Shown here piece after piece: positions 23,289-34,703 of a DNA stretch of 64,000 nt. The DNA lies in NCBI GenBank assembly GCA_029948255.1, contig JALIZF010001706.1:434001-498000 (forward strand), written 5' to 3'. Position 1 is the first letter of the stretch, and each line of letters opens with the position of its first letter. The notes under the pieces were generated by a model. That model was not told where the DNA came from, made no database searches, and saw only the letters and a list, made by a program, of their open reading frames with translations. The position numbers and the translations under genes are program-made. The DNA comes from Telmatactis stephensoni. Lineage: Eukaryota > Cnidaria > Anthozoa > Actiniaria > Isophelliidae.

Positions 23289-24138
23289 TCTAGTTTTAAA
23301 CAGAGCAGTTACGTAAGCTACACGTATTCGACGGGGATGGTTTTTATTCTCAAAACTTTTATGATTGTCAAGTTATCGTTCGAATCACTGCAATTTGTGT
23401 GATAACGAAGTGCTTCCACTCGGACGGATTTTCAATGAACAGGGACGCACTTTTTCCAAATTTATGTGCAGAAACGAAATACATAGTTAGAAAGCGGAGG
23501 GGATGAAAGCAAATAAAGAACAATTTGATAATAAGTAGATGTTAACAAGTATTTTGTGATAATTTTAAGGGGAACTAGTACGTCTCCGGAAACATTCGCA
23601 TATTTAAGTGTTAACTTCGGAGCCGTATGTACAATCATTCGTATGTTTTCGAAAACGATCCTCTTTTTCCTTGTTTGTATAAATCATTTTGATTCCCATG
23701 CCATGTCAAAGCAAAGAGCACCGACGAACAAAAAACCGACGAAAATAATCAAGTCGTCTTTCTTCGCCCTTTTCGCTTTTCTACGCACCCGGATATCTGG
23801 CGTTTAAATACTGATTAAACCTTAACCTCAATGCTCTTAACAACGAAAGACTTCATAAAAGACCAGTCATCGTAAATGGCAAAATTTCAAGGGCTAAGGG
23901 GGCCCCAATAAATCAAGCTTACCGCAAACTCCTTTATACCTCATTTGTTGATACAAGACTTGACCCGGTGTGTCAGGAAATCAGGGAAGTGGAAAACCGC
24001 ATAGGCTGAAAACGTGATTCAATGGCATAATGATTTGATTGATTATTGAAGAGAATGTTATCGTAAACAATATCACGCTAATCAGTACAATATGGGATTA
24101 GCATGATTAGGTAAAATCTTAAGCATCTTCTCGATTAA

Positions 24139-25850
24139 GACAGACAGACAGACAGAAGTGTTTTATTTGGTGTCTTATATAACTATATCTCGACATTTTT
24201 CCAAATAAGTTTATAATTAATTAAAAAAGAATCATTTACAATTATGAATGACAAGAACTATCTCTTCAATACAAGATTTCTTTTAGAAAAACATTTAAAC
24301 ACAAACCTTGCTGCTGCTAAGCTACTTGCAAATCCTTGGGCGGGTTCAGGAGTAGCAGAAACAAGTGATCGTCAGTAAGATGGCGATAATTATTATTTTG
24401 TTCCAGTAATTTTAGAAATTCGTTTCTTAGATCTGTATACAGAGGACAATAGACGAGAAAGTGCCTTTCGTCTTCTATAGATTCTTGGCAATAAAAGCAC
24501 TTTCTTTCCTCTGGCTTTCTATACCCTCCCACATATCTCCCCTTCTCAATTTCAAGATCATGGTTGCTGATCCTGAGTTTCGTGAGTAAGTTTCTATATT
24601 AAAGTTTTTAACTTCAATTAAATAGTTTTCCAAAGAGTATTCAGACTTGACAAGACGATAGGTTCTTAATTTATTTTTTTGTCCAGGGATACTCCTGTTA
24701 TCATTGAAGAATTCCCCATTCCAAACTTGCAGTTCTATATCGATCAGCCTAGTTTTAATTGCGCGAAATGCGATGGGCCCTGAGAAACTAGTATTATAAT
24801 TTATCTCTGCCCACATGTTACCCAATCCACATTGATCTAAAACAGATTTTAGTTTAAAGATCCAATGTGCATTGTTACTTGAATCAATTGTTTCCCTGAG
24901 CATCAATGCGGCTAACTTTTGATTGTTTTCGCTCCTAATTAAATTAGTCCAGAATTTAATAGACCTAAGTTTAGCATAAACATTCATTGGTAGTTGGCCT
25001 AGTTCGGCTAAGCACGCTGAATTAGTGGCATTCTTTCCAACTCCAAGTAACATTTTGCAAAATTTTGTATGAACTGACTCTACGGGATCGTCTTTTGATA
25101 CCTCGATACCCCAGACTTCACTACCATATAAAAGGATTGGTTTAACTAATGACTCAAATAGTTTTATCGAGAGACGGGGATCCACATTAAAGTTGGGTCC
25201 CATTTCTTTTTTTAATTTGAATAGTGCTTTTAAAGATGATTTCTTTAATTCTTGTTTCGCAATGGAAAAGTTACCAAAGGCGCTAAAAGTAATACCTAGG
25301 TATTTGTACATTCGGACATCTTCGAGAATATTCTCTTTGTAATGAAAGGTGTAATTTGTTAATCGCTTTCCGGCCTTATTAAATATCAAGATTTTTGTCT
25401 TTTCGATGTTAACGGTTAACCCATTCAAATCACAATATATATTTAGTTTATCAAGAAGTGTTTGTAGATCTCCTGGATTTGTACAAAATAACAATAAGTC
25501 GTCCGCATAAAGAATGCAATTTATGGGACATCTGTTAATCGAAATTGTGTCAGAGTTTTCTTCCTGTGATTTTAAAGCATTCGGTAAGTCATTCAGGAAA
25601 AGGTTGAATAGAGTAGGGCTTAGCATACAGCCCTGTTTTACCCCAGAATAACAACGAAAAGTTTCAGTTATTAATCCATCTTTCTTTATGGCTGAGCAAT
25701 CATCCTCATACATAGATTTAATCATCGATAGGAATTTCCCTTTTATCCCCGCACGCTCAATTTTAGAGAAAAGGGTTTGTCTTGGAAGACAATCGAAGGC
25801 CTTTTTAAAGTCCACGAAGCAAGTGAATAGCTTGACTGGTCCCCTCTATT
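24139..25850 (-). mobile_element. 5'-truncated non-LTR retrotransposon (LINE)
   Basis: Minus-strand element that keeps the palm of its reverse transcriptase and the region beyond it. The 3' end runs into a short (TCTG)n tail at 24139-24156, as in many LINEs with microsatellite tails. The 5' part, including any endonuclease, is missing: homology begins at KLFTCFVDFKKAF near 25848. It lies between genes A and B and is not part of either. Confidence 0.8.
24314..25848 (-). pseudogene. Decayed LINE reverse transcriptase
   Basis: Main open stretch 24475-25815. Reverse transcriptase blocks are visible: DFKKAFDCLPR, GVKQGCMLSPTLFN, the catalytic YADDLLLF, LNGLTVNIEKTK and MYKYLGITF. A C-terminal zinc-knuckle-like CFYCQ-x(7)-H-x(4)-C (CFYCQESIEDERHFLVYC) continues in another frame to a stop near 24317. 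A single-base frameshift near 24600 separates the two, so the copy cannot make an intact protein. The element has no start or endonuclease. Confidence 0.82.
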
Positions 25851-25979
25851 AACTATGATTAAGCGACATACAAATTGAAGCAAGTTAAAACCGTATGACC
25901 TACTTCTCATGAGTTTGCAAATTAGCCTTTGGATTTTGCTTGCACAATCTTGCTCATTAGAGGGTGTGGTAATCATTAG

Positions 25980-27068
25980 GGTTTAACAGTTAATGCTTTT
26001 GTTCTAAAATAACTCTTTAACTCACAATCAGGTACCACCCCCCCCCCCCCCCACCCCCACCCCATTTGAAACCGCCCTCACTAGGCCGGTTTCACGGAGT
26101 TGATGTTAATAACCAGTTATTCATGATTAGAAGTCAGATTTTGCTTCAAAAATTGACATTTCTGCTGTTGACAATATCATTATCATCCCCAAACACTGAT
26201 GTTTGAGGCCTAATACCTTCTAATGAAACAACTTGGCAATAACACTGGGTACCTTTATATCCATGTTGTTTCACTTCAACTATCTTTTTATACTCATTAT
26301 ATTTCAGAAACTGAAACATTTGATAATATTATTTATTATAATTAACATAATACATAGACATTTGGATACACCTTTTAGGATGCCTTGACAATCATATACA
26401 ACCATCTTAGTCATGGGGACGGAGGAGTACTTCTTATTTTGTTCCTTTATCCCCCACCCCCTAGGCTCAGATTACAGCCGCCAGGGATTCGTGCGCCCGC
26501 GATACACACGCGGGATGAGTATCGCGGGCGCGCAAATCCCTGACGGTTGAAATCTGATCCTAACCACCCCCTCCCTCCCCCCCCCTTTTTTTTTTTCTTT
26601 TTTGAGAGTGCGGCCTGCTTAGAAAAGAGTTTACCCATTTTCAGACCCATATACGCCAATTCCAGTACAACAATAATGTCTGACCACGTGGAATTGAACC
26701 GATCAGACAACACATTTAGCTCAACAGTTTCTTCCAAAAAAAATGCTCTATTGTTTGCCTAATTTGAATTGAGTCCAAACGACTCGAAGACCAGACCTTT
26801 TGGCTCTGCACCGATATAGGAAGTACCCCTCCCATCCCTCCGAGTTAAAATTACATTAGCTGCATGTACTTGATACTATCTAGATTAACAAGACTTGATC
26901 TGCCGACTCAACAACAAGACTCGATCAGTATATACCAATGACCGTAAGTGCTGTCTGCTCTGTAGGCTGTAAGAAGATGTTTAACACTTGGACACTCTCT
27001 GGTCTGTTGTTTCATGGCTTGAACCATTTAGAATAGTTACATTCTCTTTCAAAAACAGTATCAGACAA
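25980..27068. other. Intergenic, downstream of gene B
   Basis: Presumed 3' UTR and flank of gene B, with a C-run at 26039-26053, a palindrome at 26463-26561 and a T-run at 26586. An AATAAA on the minus strand lies at 26332-26337. No gene recognised. Confidence 0.5.
26463..26561. repeat. Palindromic foldback sequence
   Basis: Two arms of about 42 bp read inward as CAGGGATT-GCGCCCGCGATAC with few mismatches and only an ACACGCGGGATGA-like loop. Strong hairpin; probably a MITE remnant. Confidence 0.6.
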
Positions 27069-27217
27069 TTAGACATTAGTTTCTCTGTCAGGGTCAGGTG
27101 CTGGTTGTTTGCTATGTTTGTGAATCTGCTTCTTCAAGTAAACCATTGCAATCAAACACAGTATACAAAACCCAGCCATTCCAACCATTATCCAGATGTA
27201 CCTTTTAAAGGATGAAC
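27069..27217 (-). CDS. Gene B exon 5: transmembrane segment and tail
   Basis: 149 nt. KRYIWIMVGMAGFCILCLI forms one membrane span flanked by lysines, then a short cytoplasmic tail ending DRETNV. Stop TAA at 27069-27071. Confidence 0.85.
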
Positions 27218-30200
27218 CTAAAAGGAGAGAAGATGTCACAAAGCTATTCTAACATCTATTAAGACCAACAGTCCCTAAAACAAGAAACAATGTGACATGC
27301 ATATGGAAAAACAAGTGCATCAACTTGAAATTAGAGCAGTTTTCGTATGAGTGTGAAACGCACCGCGCCGTGTCGTGCCCATGTCAGTGCTGTAATGTCT
27401 ATAAAAATATTCGAGATTCCTGCCGTAACCGTGTCGTGACCGTGCGGTGTCGTTTTCACAGTCGTACGAAATCTACTCTAGTAGACAGCAATGGTTGCAG
27501 AACTAAGGCTGTTTACAATGGGCGATTACATTCTATTCTGGGTTCCGTACATGATTAGGCCTACTCCGGGAACTAAAGTCGACGTAACTTTGGCCTATTT
27601 TAGGTGTCTACTCGAAGTCAAAAACACTTTTCACAATGTGCATCTAGTGAACAGTGTAAAAGAAATTCCTAACAGGGACGACAAAACAGCCAGTATCTTG
27701 TAACAAGGAATCTATGACATACCTGACTGTTGTTCAAGGGCAGCAGGTTTTCTATCAAGTATAAACGGACCTTGTGTCAATTCAACCTCAGTAGATTGTT
27801 GCGGGGCTGCACGTTTTAATCTTCCAAAACTCGACAAACATCCTTGTGAACATCGTGATTGGGTATTAGTTACGTTGCAAACTAGAAGATTACAGTGAAT
27901 ATATACGAACTGTTTTCCCTTGGCAAGGAATTGAAAGGCTTTGAAGCTAAACCGCTGTACTGTATGCAGTCCTTTGTAGTAGTTGACTGTGGGATCGACA
28001 GCGCACCTGCGATGTAAGTATTATTATCAGTAAGATTTACACTTTGGTTTTGTCTAGGATTTATTTAATAGTTAAAAAAACCGAATCATCTGTACTGTTT
28101 TTGACGAATTTGATTATAACCGGTGTTAATTATAGTTCTCCCGGATTCTTTACAATTTGCGAGTATATGCGTACGTGATGTCAACTGTGACCTGCTTTCC
28201 AATTTGCTTGACTCACCGCGCGCACGTTTCTCAAAAAAAGACCCAATAACTAAATTACGAGTGCGCAACCACCATTGATTTGCCTGGTGAATTAAAGGAA
28301 TTGAAAATAACGTGCGTTCTGAGAACTTTATCGGGAAAGTTAACATACCAGTAAAGTTATCGGGTTTTACAAGAAACGGGTTCCGGACCGTTCATTTACA
28401 GGTACCCCGTAGTTTACAGGGGGCGCGCACAAGCATCCCTAATCTTGCCGCTTGCGGGTCCGATAAGCTATCCGCGGGTCTTTCGAGGAACGTGCATCTA
28501 CACGAACAGGAGCAAAAATATCTACAATTGTATATAGGCAGGCTGAAGAAATAAGTACATGAATACAGTACAGTATGCCAATACTAGCACCTCAGAAAGA
28601 TTACAAGGTGAACTTCCAGCTAAGATAAAGTTAGTTTTCGCGGCTTTTGGTTTTTCTGTACTGATTTCGTTTGTGACAAAGCAATAGCAAGCAAATCTAG
28701 GAAAGGAGCATTTTTTCATCTCTAATTATTCTTCATTTTTTTAATTCTTTCGTTAAATACCACAATATGTTTAAATAAGATAACCTTACCCATCATTAAT
28801 AATGTCATACTGCATTGGGTCACGTGGATCCTGTGTTGGCGTTGCGTAGCAACGTTCCGCCATGACTGTCAATCGTTTATCGGGAGAGTCAATCTTGACT
28901 TGGACAAACAGTGGTCTGTTGACTGTTACTCGTAACGGAAAGTCAGCAATACCAAATGAGACCGAGTACGATTCGTCGCGGTATAAAGACATACCAAGTT
29001 CAAACTTAGTTGTTACATTACCACCGTCCATTACTCTACGTACCTGTGTGAGAAATGGAAGTAAGTGGACGAAAGAAATTAAAGTAGAAATAGGAACTAG
29101 AATGAAGAGGGAATGCTGAAATTCAGTTCCTTTCAATCCACTTCAAACCAACCACTGTTTCTTTCTTTCTCTCCCTCTTAGCTTAGCTTTCTCTTTGTTT
29201 TCTTCTCACTTTCTTTCTTCCTTTCTTTCATTCTTTCTGTCGTTTTATTACTTTATTGCATTTGCGTCTGCATCATATAATTCTCCTTTAACCGCCGCCC
29301 AGTTGGCTCAGTTGGTAGGGCGCATCGGTACTTTCGTCGGTCGGGAGACCGGGTTCGAGTCCCGGCGGACCAACACTCAGGGTCTTAAATAACTGAGGAG
29401 AAGGTGCTGCCTTTGTAATTACATCTGCAAATGGTTAGACCTTCAAGTCTCTCGGATAAGGACGTTAAACCGTAGGTCCCGTCTCTCCACACTATCTAAC
29501 CCAGCATTGGAGGGACGTTAAAGAACCCACACCACTATTCAGGGAGAGTAGACCATGAAGTTGCCAGTGTGTATGGTCTGACCTACTACACTACAGGGCC
29601 TAAGCTCCCATAGTAATCGGAGAAAGCTGTTACAGTGTCCTTGCCTTCATTGGAAAGAAAAGCTAAATAAACATAAACTAAAATTCGTTGTATTCTCCCT
29701 TTCCAAGTTCAGATCCACTGCAAAACCGCGCGAGTAAATTTTCTCAAAAAACTGGAGTAAATCGATGCATCCATAGTAACTCACTTATCCGAGTAAATTT
29801 ACTCAGTTATTTGAGGAAAAGGTACTCAGTTACTCAGTTATTTGAGTAAAGGGTACGCAGTTACTCAGTTATTTGAGTAAAGGGTACTCAGTTACTCAAA
29901 TAACTGAGTAAATTTACTTGTATAAGTACTCAAGTTTTGAGTAATTAAACTGGCGCGCGTTTTCGCAGTGGAGCTAAGCCCTCTTTGCGATTAATTGGCA
30001 TTAGTTCCATACCTTTGTTGGTAAAATACCGAACGTTGACGTCACTCCTTCTTTAGTATAAAAACAGCTAAAAGGAATCCTAATATCCTGAATACGCGTG
30101 ATTATGCCATCTTTACGATACTCTTTGACCATGTTACTGTATACTACAGCCTCATGAGTAAATTTCACTTCAGTTCCACATCCAATTAAAGGTGCTTTTA

Positions 30201-32693
30201 GAGTGTAGTGCGTCGAATTATGTGTTGCCCGACAAGAGTTGTTCGTTAGACTCAGGTCAAGTGCGCTGTAGCCTTTCAGTACTTTTCTTTCCAGATCGAT
30301 AAACATTGCATCTTTATGACATCGTACAGTGGCACCAGGTCCAAAGGAATCTGCACATAAAACAAAAACCCTTTGAACAAGATTAGAAGGGGGTGCTGCG
30401 TTATAGAAATTGGAAACAACCAAGACAATACAGAGGATGTTTGGTAAAAGTATCGAGAAGAAAAGGGTTCAAAGTCATCTTAGAAGGGGGGGGGGGGGGG
30501 GGGGGGCATCCCCTGCACCGACCACTGAGTGGTACAGTTGTAATACTCAGACAGAGCTACCATATGAGACATTGTTCAAAAGTGCTTGTTTTTGATTGGT
30601 CAGATATCAGATGGCGTCTATCGATAGCAAAGAATGTTTTCCTTAGCAACTCGGGAGAATTTCATTAAAAGCCCTAAAGTGGTAATAAATGAAGTAGGCC
30701 ATGAAGTTGCCGGTGTGTGTGTGGTCTGTCCTACTACACTACAGTGTAGCGAAAGCGGTTTGGGTGACCCTGTCTTCATATAGGAAGGGAAAGCTCAATA
30801 ATTAAACTAAATCAACCATGTATGGCGGCACAATTTGATGTCAAATTATAACACTTCAAAAAGAAGTCAACATGTTTCGCTTGGGGCCATTTTTTATTTT
30901 AAAAGACAGGAACGTCGATTAGATATGGATTTGAAATAGTTTATCATGTAAATCCGTTTTCTTGACCTCTTAAAAGTGACGTTAGAAACTCGATGAAGCA
31001 GTCGATATATATATTTTACATTGACACTGACACTGACACTAATTCCATGTTAGGAACCACCCATTTTAATTCATCAACATGATCGAGACAACATAACTTG
31101 TCGTCATCTACTAGGATGGTATTTTCATTCAGTTGGTAAAGAAAATGTTTCGCATAACCTGACACTGACAACTGAAGGTTTAAAATGCAACGAACATGTA
31201 ACAAAAGTCTGCGATGATCCACTTTAGGTTCCATTTGCATGAAAGGTGGATAGCACTATTCATTGGATAAATCTTTATCCAGTGATTAAACTTATTGAAA
31301 AATGACATCATTTTATCCACTTGATAAGGATTTCATCCAATGAATAGTGCCATTCACCCTTCGTGCAGCTGTTCGTACAACCATAGTTAATAGAGGGGAC
31401 TTCTCTCCTCTATTAACCATGGTAAAACTGAACCAGAGCCCGAGGTCAAACTTCTGCTTGCTTCCACAGGAAGCCGGTTGTACCATATTTACGAAGAACT
31501 TGAGACATGTAATGGTCTACGTTATATCGTAGTATAAGCCAAAGGGTATGTTGTGTCTCAATTCTCTCTCTGTTCCAATTTATATTTTCCTTTGTTTAAT
31601 ACTCATATCATACATTATCATACAAAAAAACAAAACAAAGGGAAATAAAATTGAACCAAGGATAAAATTGAACGACAACAAGTGCTTAATAAAGCATTTT
31701 AAGTTGTTTTGTTGTTTTGATTCTAAAAAGGTTTAACGAAATATGATGCAATATCGCGTGCTCGTCTTGATTTAATGTTCCGTTAACCCCCGTGACAAGA
31801 ACCCAAGTGCCATCTTTACGCCATCTTTTTAAAAGTTGATTAAATTAATTAAGTCGAAGAGGGCGCGAACTTGCTTTGTGCAGGAAAAAAGGCGATAACC
31901 TAAGTGCATTCCAAAATTTGACTGTGGACCACTGCAACATATTGTAAATGGTTTTTCCTCTCAAAGTCCGTAGATGTGAATAAGATATACCAGGGTCAGC
32001 TGGTGGCCAAGCAGATTATAACGGCGGTACACAACTGATAACACTATATCAGAACAGACCCTTATAAATTAATCCGTGATCAAAGAATTTATGGAATTTT
32101 TAAGTAAAAGCCTCACATCAGAGTTTTTTGAAATAATACCCAAGGTTATCGCCGTCTGCAGTCTCTTTAGTTGGTTTGAAAATACAGAATTCGAGTGACA
32201 TTTGACTTAAGATAGCTTTATAAATAAAGCTTGATTTCCTTTCCATTTTGTCAGACAACAACGCCCAAAATTTGAAATGAACTGGCAACTTACAAACTAC
32301 TAAAACCAAATGCCAAGATCCAGTCATAAATTACCATGATAAAAACGTAGAAAATGTTTTCATTGGAATTCAATATTAGAAATACTGTTTGTCTTGGAAA
32401 TTGATAAATATCTGTATTTCACAATCAATAAGTATGCATATCGCGACAAATTTTTCTGGAAGTTTAATTGGTAGAGTAGGTATTTAAAGAAAAGATAATT
32501 ATACGTTTATAAAGATTCAATTGATGTAATGTCCATAAAAAATGATCATTCAATTGCCGGATGTTAACTTTACTATGCTTCGAACCGATCAAATTTCGGA
32601 TTTCAGATTTTTTAACTTACCGCCTGTTTTCGCATCTTGAGCCAAAGCCAATGCAAGGAATAGTAGAACAAGTTGAACTGACAGTGGCTTCAT
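27069..32693 (-). CDS. Gene B: ZP-domain type I membrane protein
   Basis: Five coding exons on the minus strand: 32621-32693, 30013-30350, 28790-29043, 27723-28006, 27069-27217. Total 1,098 nt, 365 residues plus TAA (27069-27071). Order: signal peptide (about 1-19), ZP-N (about 26-140) with four cysteines, ZP-C (about 150-280) with cysteines at AERC, DGC, IHC, LVC, SRC and QGC, an RLKR furin-type site (284-287), a hydrophobic transmembrane segment (about 323-344) and a 21-residue basic/acidic tail. ZP modules polymerise into extracellular filaments after release by furin-type cleavage. It has no extra domains and is short for the family. The reading frame is intact at every junction (phases 1, 0, 2, 1). 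Confidence 0.88.
27332..27480. mobile_element. 149-bp foldback MITE, copy 1
   Basis: Begins TAGAGCAGTTTTCGTATGAG and ends with the inverted CATACGAAATCTACTCTA-type terminus. Inside are repeated CCGTGCCGTGACCGTG-like motifs. It lies in gene B intron 4. Two more copies of exactly the same length occur at 37961 and 39753. Confidence 0.75.
27723..28006 (-). CDS. Gene B exon 4: end of ZP-C and furin site
   Basis: 284 nt, phase 2 in, phase 1 out. It starts CAVDPTVNYY, continues QRFSFKAFQF and VYIHCNLLVC, then SRCSQGC, the diagnostic C-terminal ZP cysteine cluster. RLKR follows, then a 29-residue spacer. The acceptor is ACATCGCAG. Confidence 0.88.
28790..29043 (-). CDS. Gene B exon 3: ZP linker and start of ZP-C
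   Basis: 254 nt, phase 0 in, phase 2 out. It contains FELGMSLYRDESY, the PLFVQVKI strand (the usual L-V-V strand of ZP-C) and AERCYATPT. It ends IINDG at GTAAGG, waiting for the GC of the next exon. Confidence 0.85.
29294..29685 (+). mobile_element. tRNA-derived SINE, family 1, full copy
   Basis: A tRNA-like head (A box TGGCTCAGTTGG, B box GGGTTCGAGTCCC, 29294-29370) is followed by a 300-bp tail with GGTTAGACCTTCAAG and ATTAAAGAACC-like blocks shared with 43715-44040. The head lacks a clean acceptor stem for a real tRNA gene. It sits in gene B intron 2. Confidence 0.7.
29715..29971. mobile_element. MITE with internal tandem repeats
   Basis: Ends CCACTGCAAAACCGCGCG and inverted CGCGCGTTTTCGCAGTGG. 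The centre is built of ACTCAGTTATTTGAGTAA-like palindromic units repeated about five times. Non-coding, in gene B intron 2. Confidence 0.65.
30013..30350 (-). CDS. Gene B exon 2: ZP-N subdomain
   Basis: 338 nt, phase 1 in, phase 0 out. Conserved-type cysteines VRC, NNSC, IGC and FSC are present, with the LIGCGTEV segment typical of ZP-N. The acceptor is TATGTGCAG and the donor GTATGG. Confidence 0.85.
30694..30806 (+). mobile_element. SINE family 1, 3' fragment
   Basis: Shares GCCATGAAGTTGCC, TGTGGTCTG and CCTACTACACTACAG with the tail of the SINE at 29294-29685; the tRNA-like head is absent. Confidence 0.6.
31236..31367. mobile_element. Foldback MITE (TAGCACTATTCATTGGAT family), copy 1
   Basis: Left end GGATAGCACTATTCATTGGA and right end inverted CATCCAATGAATAGTGCC. 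A related copy is at 45951-46060 and a decayed one near 7001-7080. Confidence 0.6.
32621..32693 (-). CDS. Gene B exon 1: signal peptide
   Basis: ATG at 32691-32693 with A at -3. MKPLSVQ is followed by LVLLFLALALAQ, a clear signal with cleavage likely after ALA. Phase 1 donor GTAAGT. Confidence 0.85.
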
Positions 32694-34401
32694 ATTGAGT
32701 ATCAATAGAGAACAGCGAAGAGAATATCCGTGTCAGGTCAACGCTAGCTGATGGACAATACCTGCTTTCAAACCCTAGTAACAAACCTCCCACTTCTAAG
32801 ACAACATTGTATTTGAAGGAAACTCGATACAGGTCTAAGGGTCTACCAAATGGTTGATGGGATCTTTTAGGACCATCACTCAGCATCCATGTTCTTTGAA
32901 AGAAACTACGTCATTGGCTAATGGTTGACAGCTTGCAATAGAAACAGAGATTGTCAGAAAAACAAACGGCCTTTCCTAGTTTAGTCTACCTTGTCGTTCT
33001 TTACAAGATCTCTAGGTAACTGGACATACAAATGACATCAGACCATGTGAACCAAATACCGGACATCTATGCATGACAATGCCTTTTTATATTCCATTTA
33101 TCGGTTATTTGTGTTGATATATTGTTTTATTGTTGCTATCACCAAGGTACTTTTTTTTACGGTAGTCAAAGGTAAAGAAGGCAAAGTGACCTTATGCGGT
33201 TTTTTTTATAATTAGGTAGATAATTCGTACCATGTTTCAATTAATAACCCCGAGGCCAATGGTATGCACTTTATCTCCTCTCTCCATCAATTCTCCGTTT
33301 TACAGGTATTCTAATCTTATTAAAGCTACACGTAGAGAGTATGTGAGGCCAATGCGGATCTTACTCGGAACCTACCATGCAATTTCGAGTTAGCTTCGTT
33401 GGAAGGACTGACTGGGTGGAGTCACCCATTTTATAATTTTATAATTGAAGAATGGTGATAGAATACTTAATGAATATATTATTAAGATATTGATATATCA
33501 ATACAATACCACATGCGTTGAGGGTCATTGGAATGTGAAAGAAATATTGATGGAATTCACGAGGACTTCGAAGCTACTGATGTAAAACCCTTAACTTTCA
33601 ACGACCTTTCAGTCCAAATGATAGTATCATTAAAATCGAGGGGGGTTAAGTTTCTGCGTCGGCAAGAAAGTTGATCGAAGATGTGATCCACGAGCAGCAG
33701 AACAACTGAAAGCCACTGAAAAGAGTTATTGTTGTTGTTGTTGTTGTTGTTTTGGAAAATGGACTCTAATTGACAACAAATTTGGTCATTAATTTGATCG
33801 ACGAACTGATCATGATGCCTTGACATATTAATTCTAATGTGGCTATTATCACCCAAAGGAATGTTTCAAAATGTTATGAAAATAACCGAGTTTATTCTGT
33901 TTTGTTGTTGTCTGACAAGTTCTTTTTTCCAGATTTTCTATGTCGCATTTTCTCCGTCTGATAATATAGGCATATGCACGGCACGAAAAAACTACACAGC
34001 TGCTGTTTTCATACTTTTTCGTTATAACTGGCAATGACACATCAAACACTGTAAGCGCATTTTTGCTAACCAGGGGCGGATTTAGGGAAGCAGTGCAGGG
34101 GGTGCGCACCCCCTCCTGAGACGACTTCGAGTCCTTTTATCTCAATGTTTTTCGAAAATATCCCCTTGGCAGTTTCCAATTTATATTATGGTGCACCCCC
34201 TCCTGAAGCTAATTCTGGATCCGCCCCTGCTAACATTGGTGAAAATGTGTGTAAAAACCTCAAGCAGTACAAAGTGAGTGTATGATCAACTTGCTCGGAG
34301 ATCCAACGGTCCTCGAGAATGGTACATTAATGACCACGGAATTCCCTCAGTTGATCATTGTGATCTCCAACAAAAGGAATACAAAATCAAACATTCTTCT
34401 A
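32694..34401. other. Intergenic between genes B and C
   Basis: Presumed promoter of gene B and 3' flank of gene C. It holds a (TTG)n run at 33727-33750 and a MITE at 34071-34229. No further Ig, WAP or transmembrane exon for gene C was recognised here. Confidence 0.5.
34071..34229. mobile_element. MITE with CAGGGGCGGA ends and 5-bp target duplication
   Basis: Left end CAGGGGCGGA, right end inverted TCCGCCCCTG, flanked on both sides by CTAAC (34066-34070 and 34230-34234). GTGCACCCCCTCCTGA is inverted inside. Such CAGGGGCGG termini are common on non-autonomous DNA transposons of invertebrates. Confidence 0.7.
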
Positions 34402-34703
34402 CTAACCTTGCCATTCAGTAAAATCCACTCCATCGACTGCAGCAGCTACTTTTACCCCACTATCTTTCATTATTCCTCCCATCTGAAGTTTCAGCGAGTA
34501 GATGCCCATATCTGCAGATCTTATACGCCTTATTCCTAACGAACCACTTGGGCTTACGCTGTATCGACCGGACGCCAGGTCAAGAGGCTGCCCACGTTTG
34601 TACCAGATAAATCTGGGTACGGGATAACACTGGACGTTTTGCAGGAGAAGGCCTGGTTTACCTGGGTAGAGCATTGTGGGATGCTCATACTCTGCAATGG
34701 TTT
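34402..34703 (-). CDS. Gene C exon 14: IgB domain 2 and possible stop
   Basis: Core motifs: YPVPRFIWYKRG, SGRYSVSPSGSLGI and DMGIY. Only one cysteine (VQC) and no partner. The frame ends DFTEWQG then TAG (34402-34404). The same bases form a good donor (AAG|GTTAGT) after 34407 in phase 1, so another exon may follow, but none was found. Confidence 0.75.

Larger units (their letters stand above)
20643..24130. other. Intergenic region upstream of gene A
   Basis: Contains the presumed gene A promoter (no convincing minus-strand TATA box), (CAGA)n tracts, a SINE fragment, a G-run at 22143 and a foldback element near 23.2 kb. No gene is recognised; small open frames lack family features. Confidence 0.5.
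30351..32620 (-). other. Gene B intron 1
   Basis: 2.27 kb. Contains a G-run at 30487-30506, a 3' fragment of SINE family 1 (30694-30806), a foldback element at 31236-31367 and a short palindrome at 31380-31421. No exon seen. Confidence 0.55.

Noticed and set aside
28385..28500. Minus-strand stretch that reads DGC-TFLERPADSLSDPQAAR when joined to gene B exon 3, resembling ZP-C
   Set aside because: A far better exon at 27723-28006 starts CAVDPT in the same phase and carries all expected ZP cysteines; this stretch ends at a stop without a good donor.
29294..29370. tRNA gene
   Set aside because: A and B boxes are present, but there is no proper acceptor stem and the sequence continues into a body shared with other copies, so it is a SINE head.
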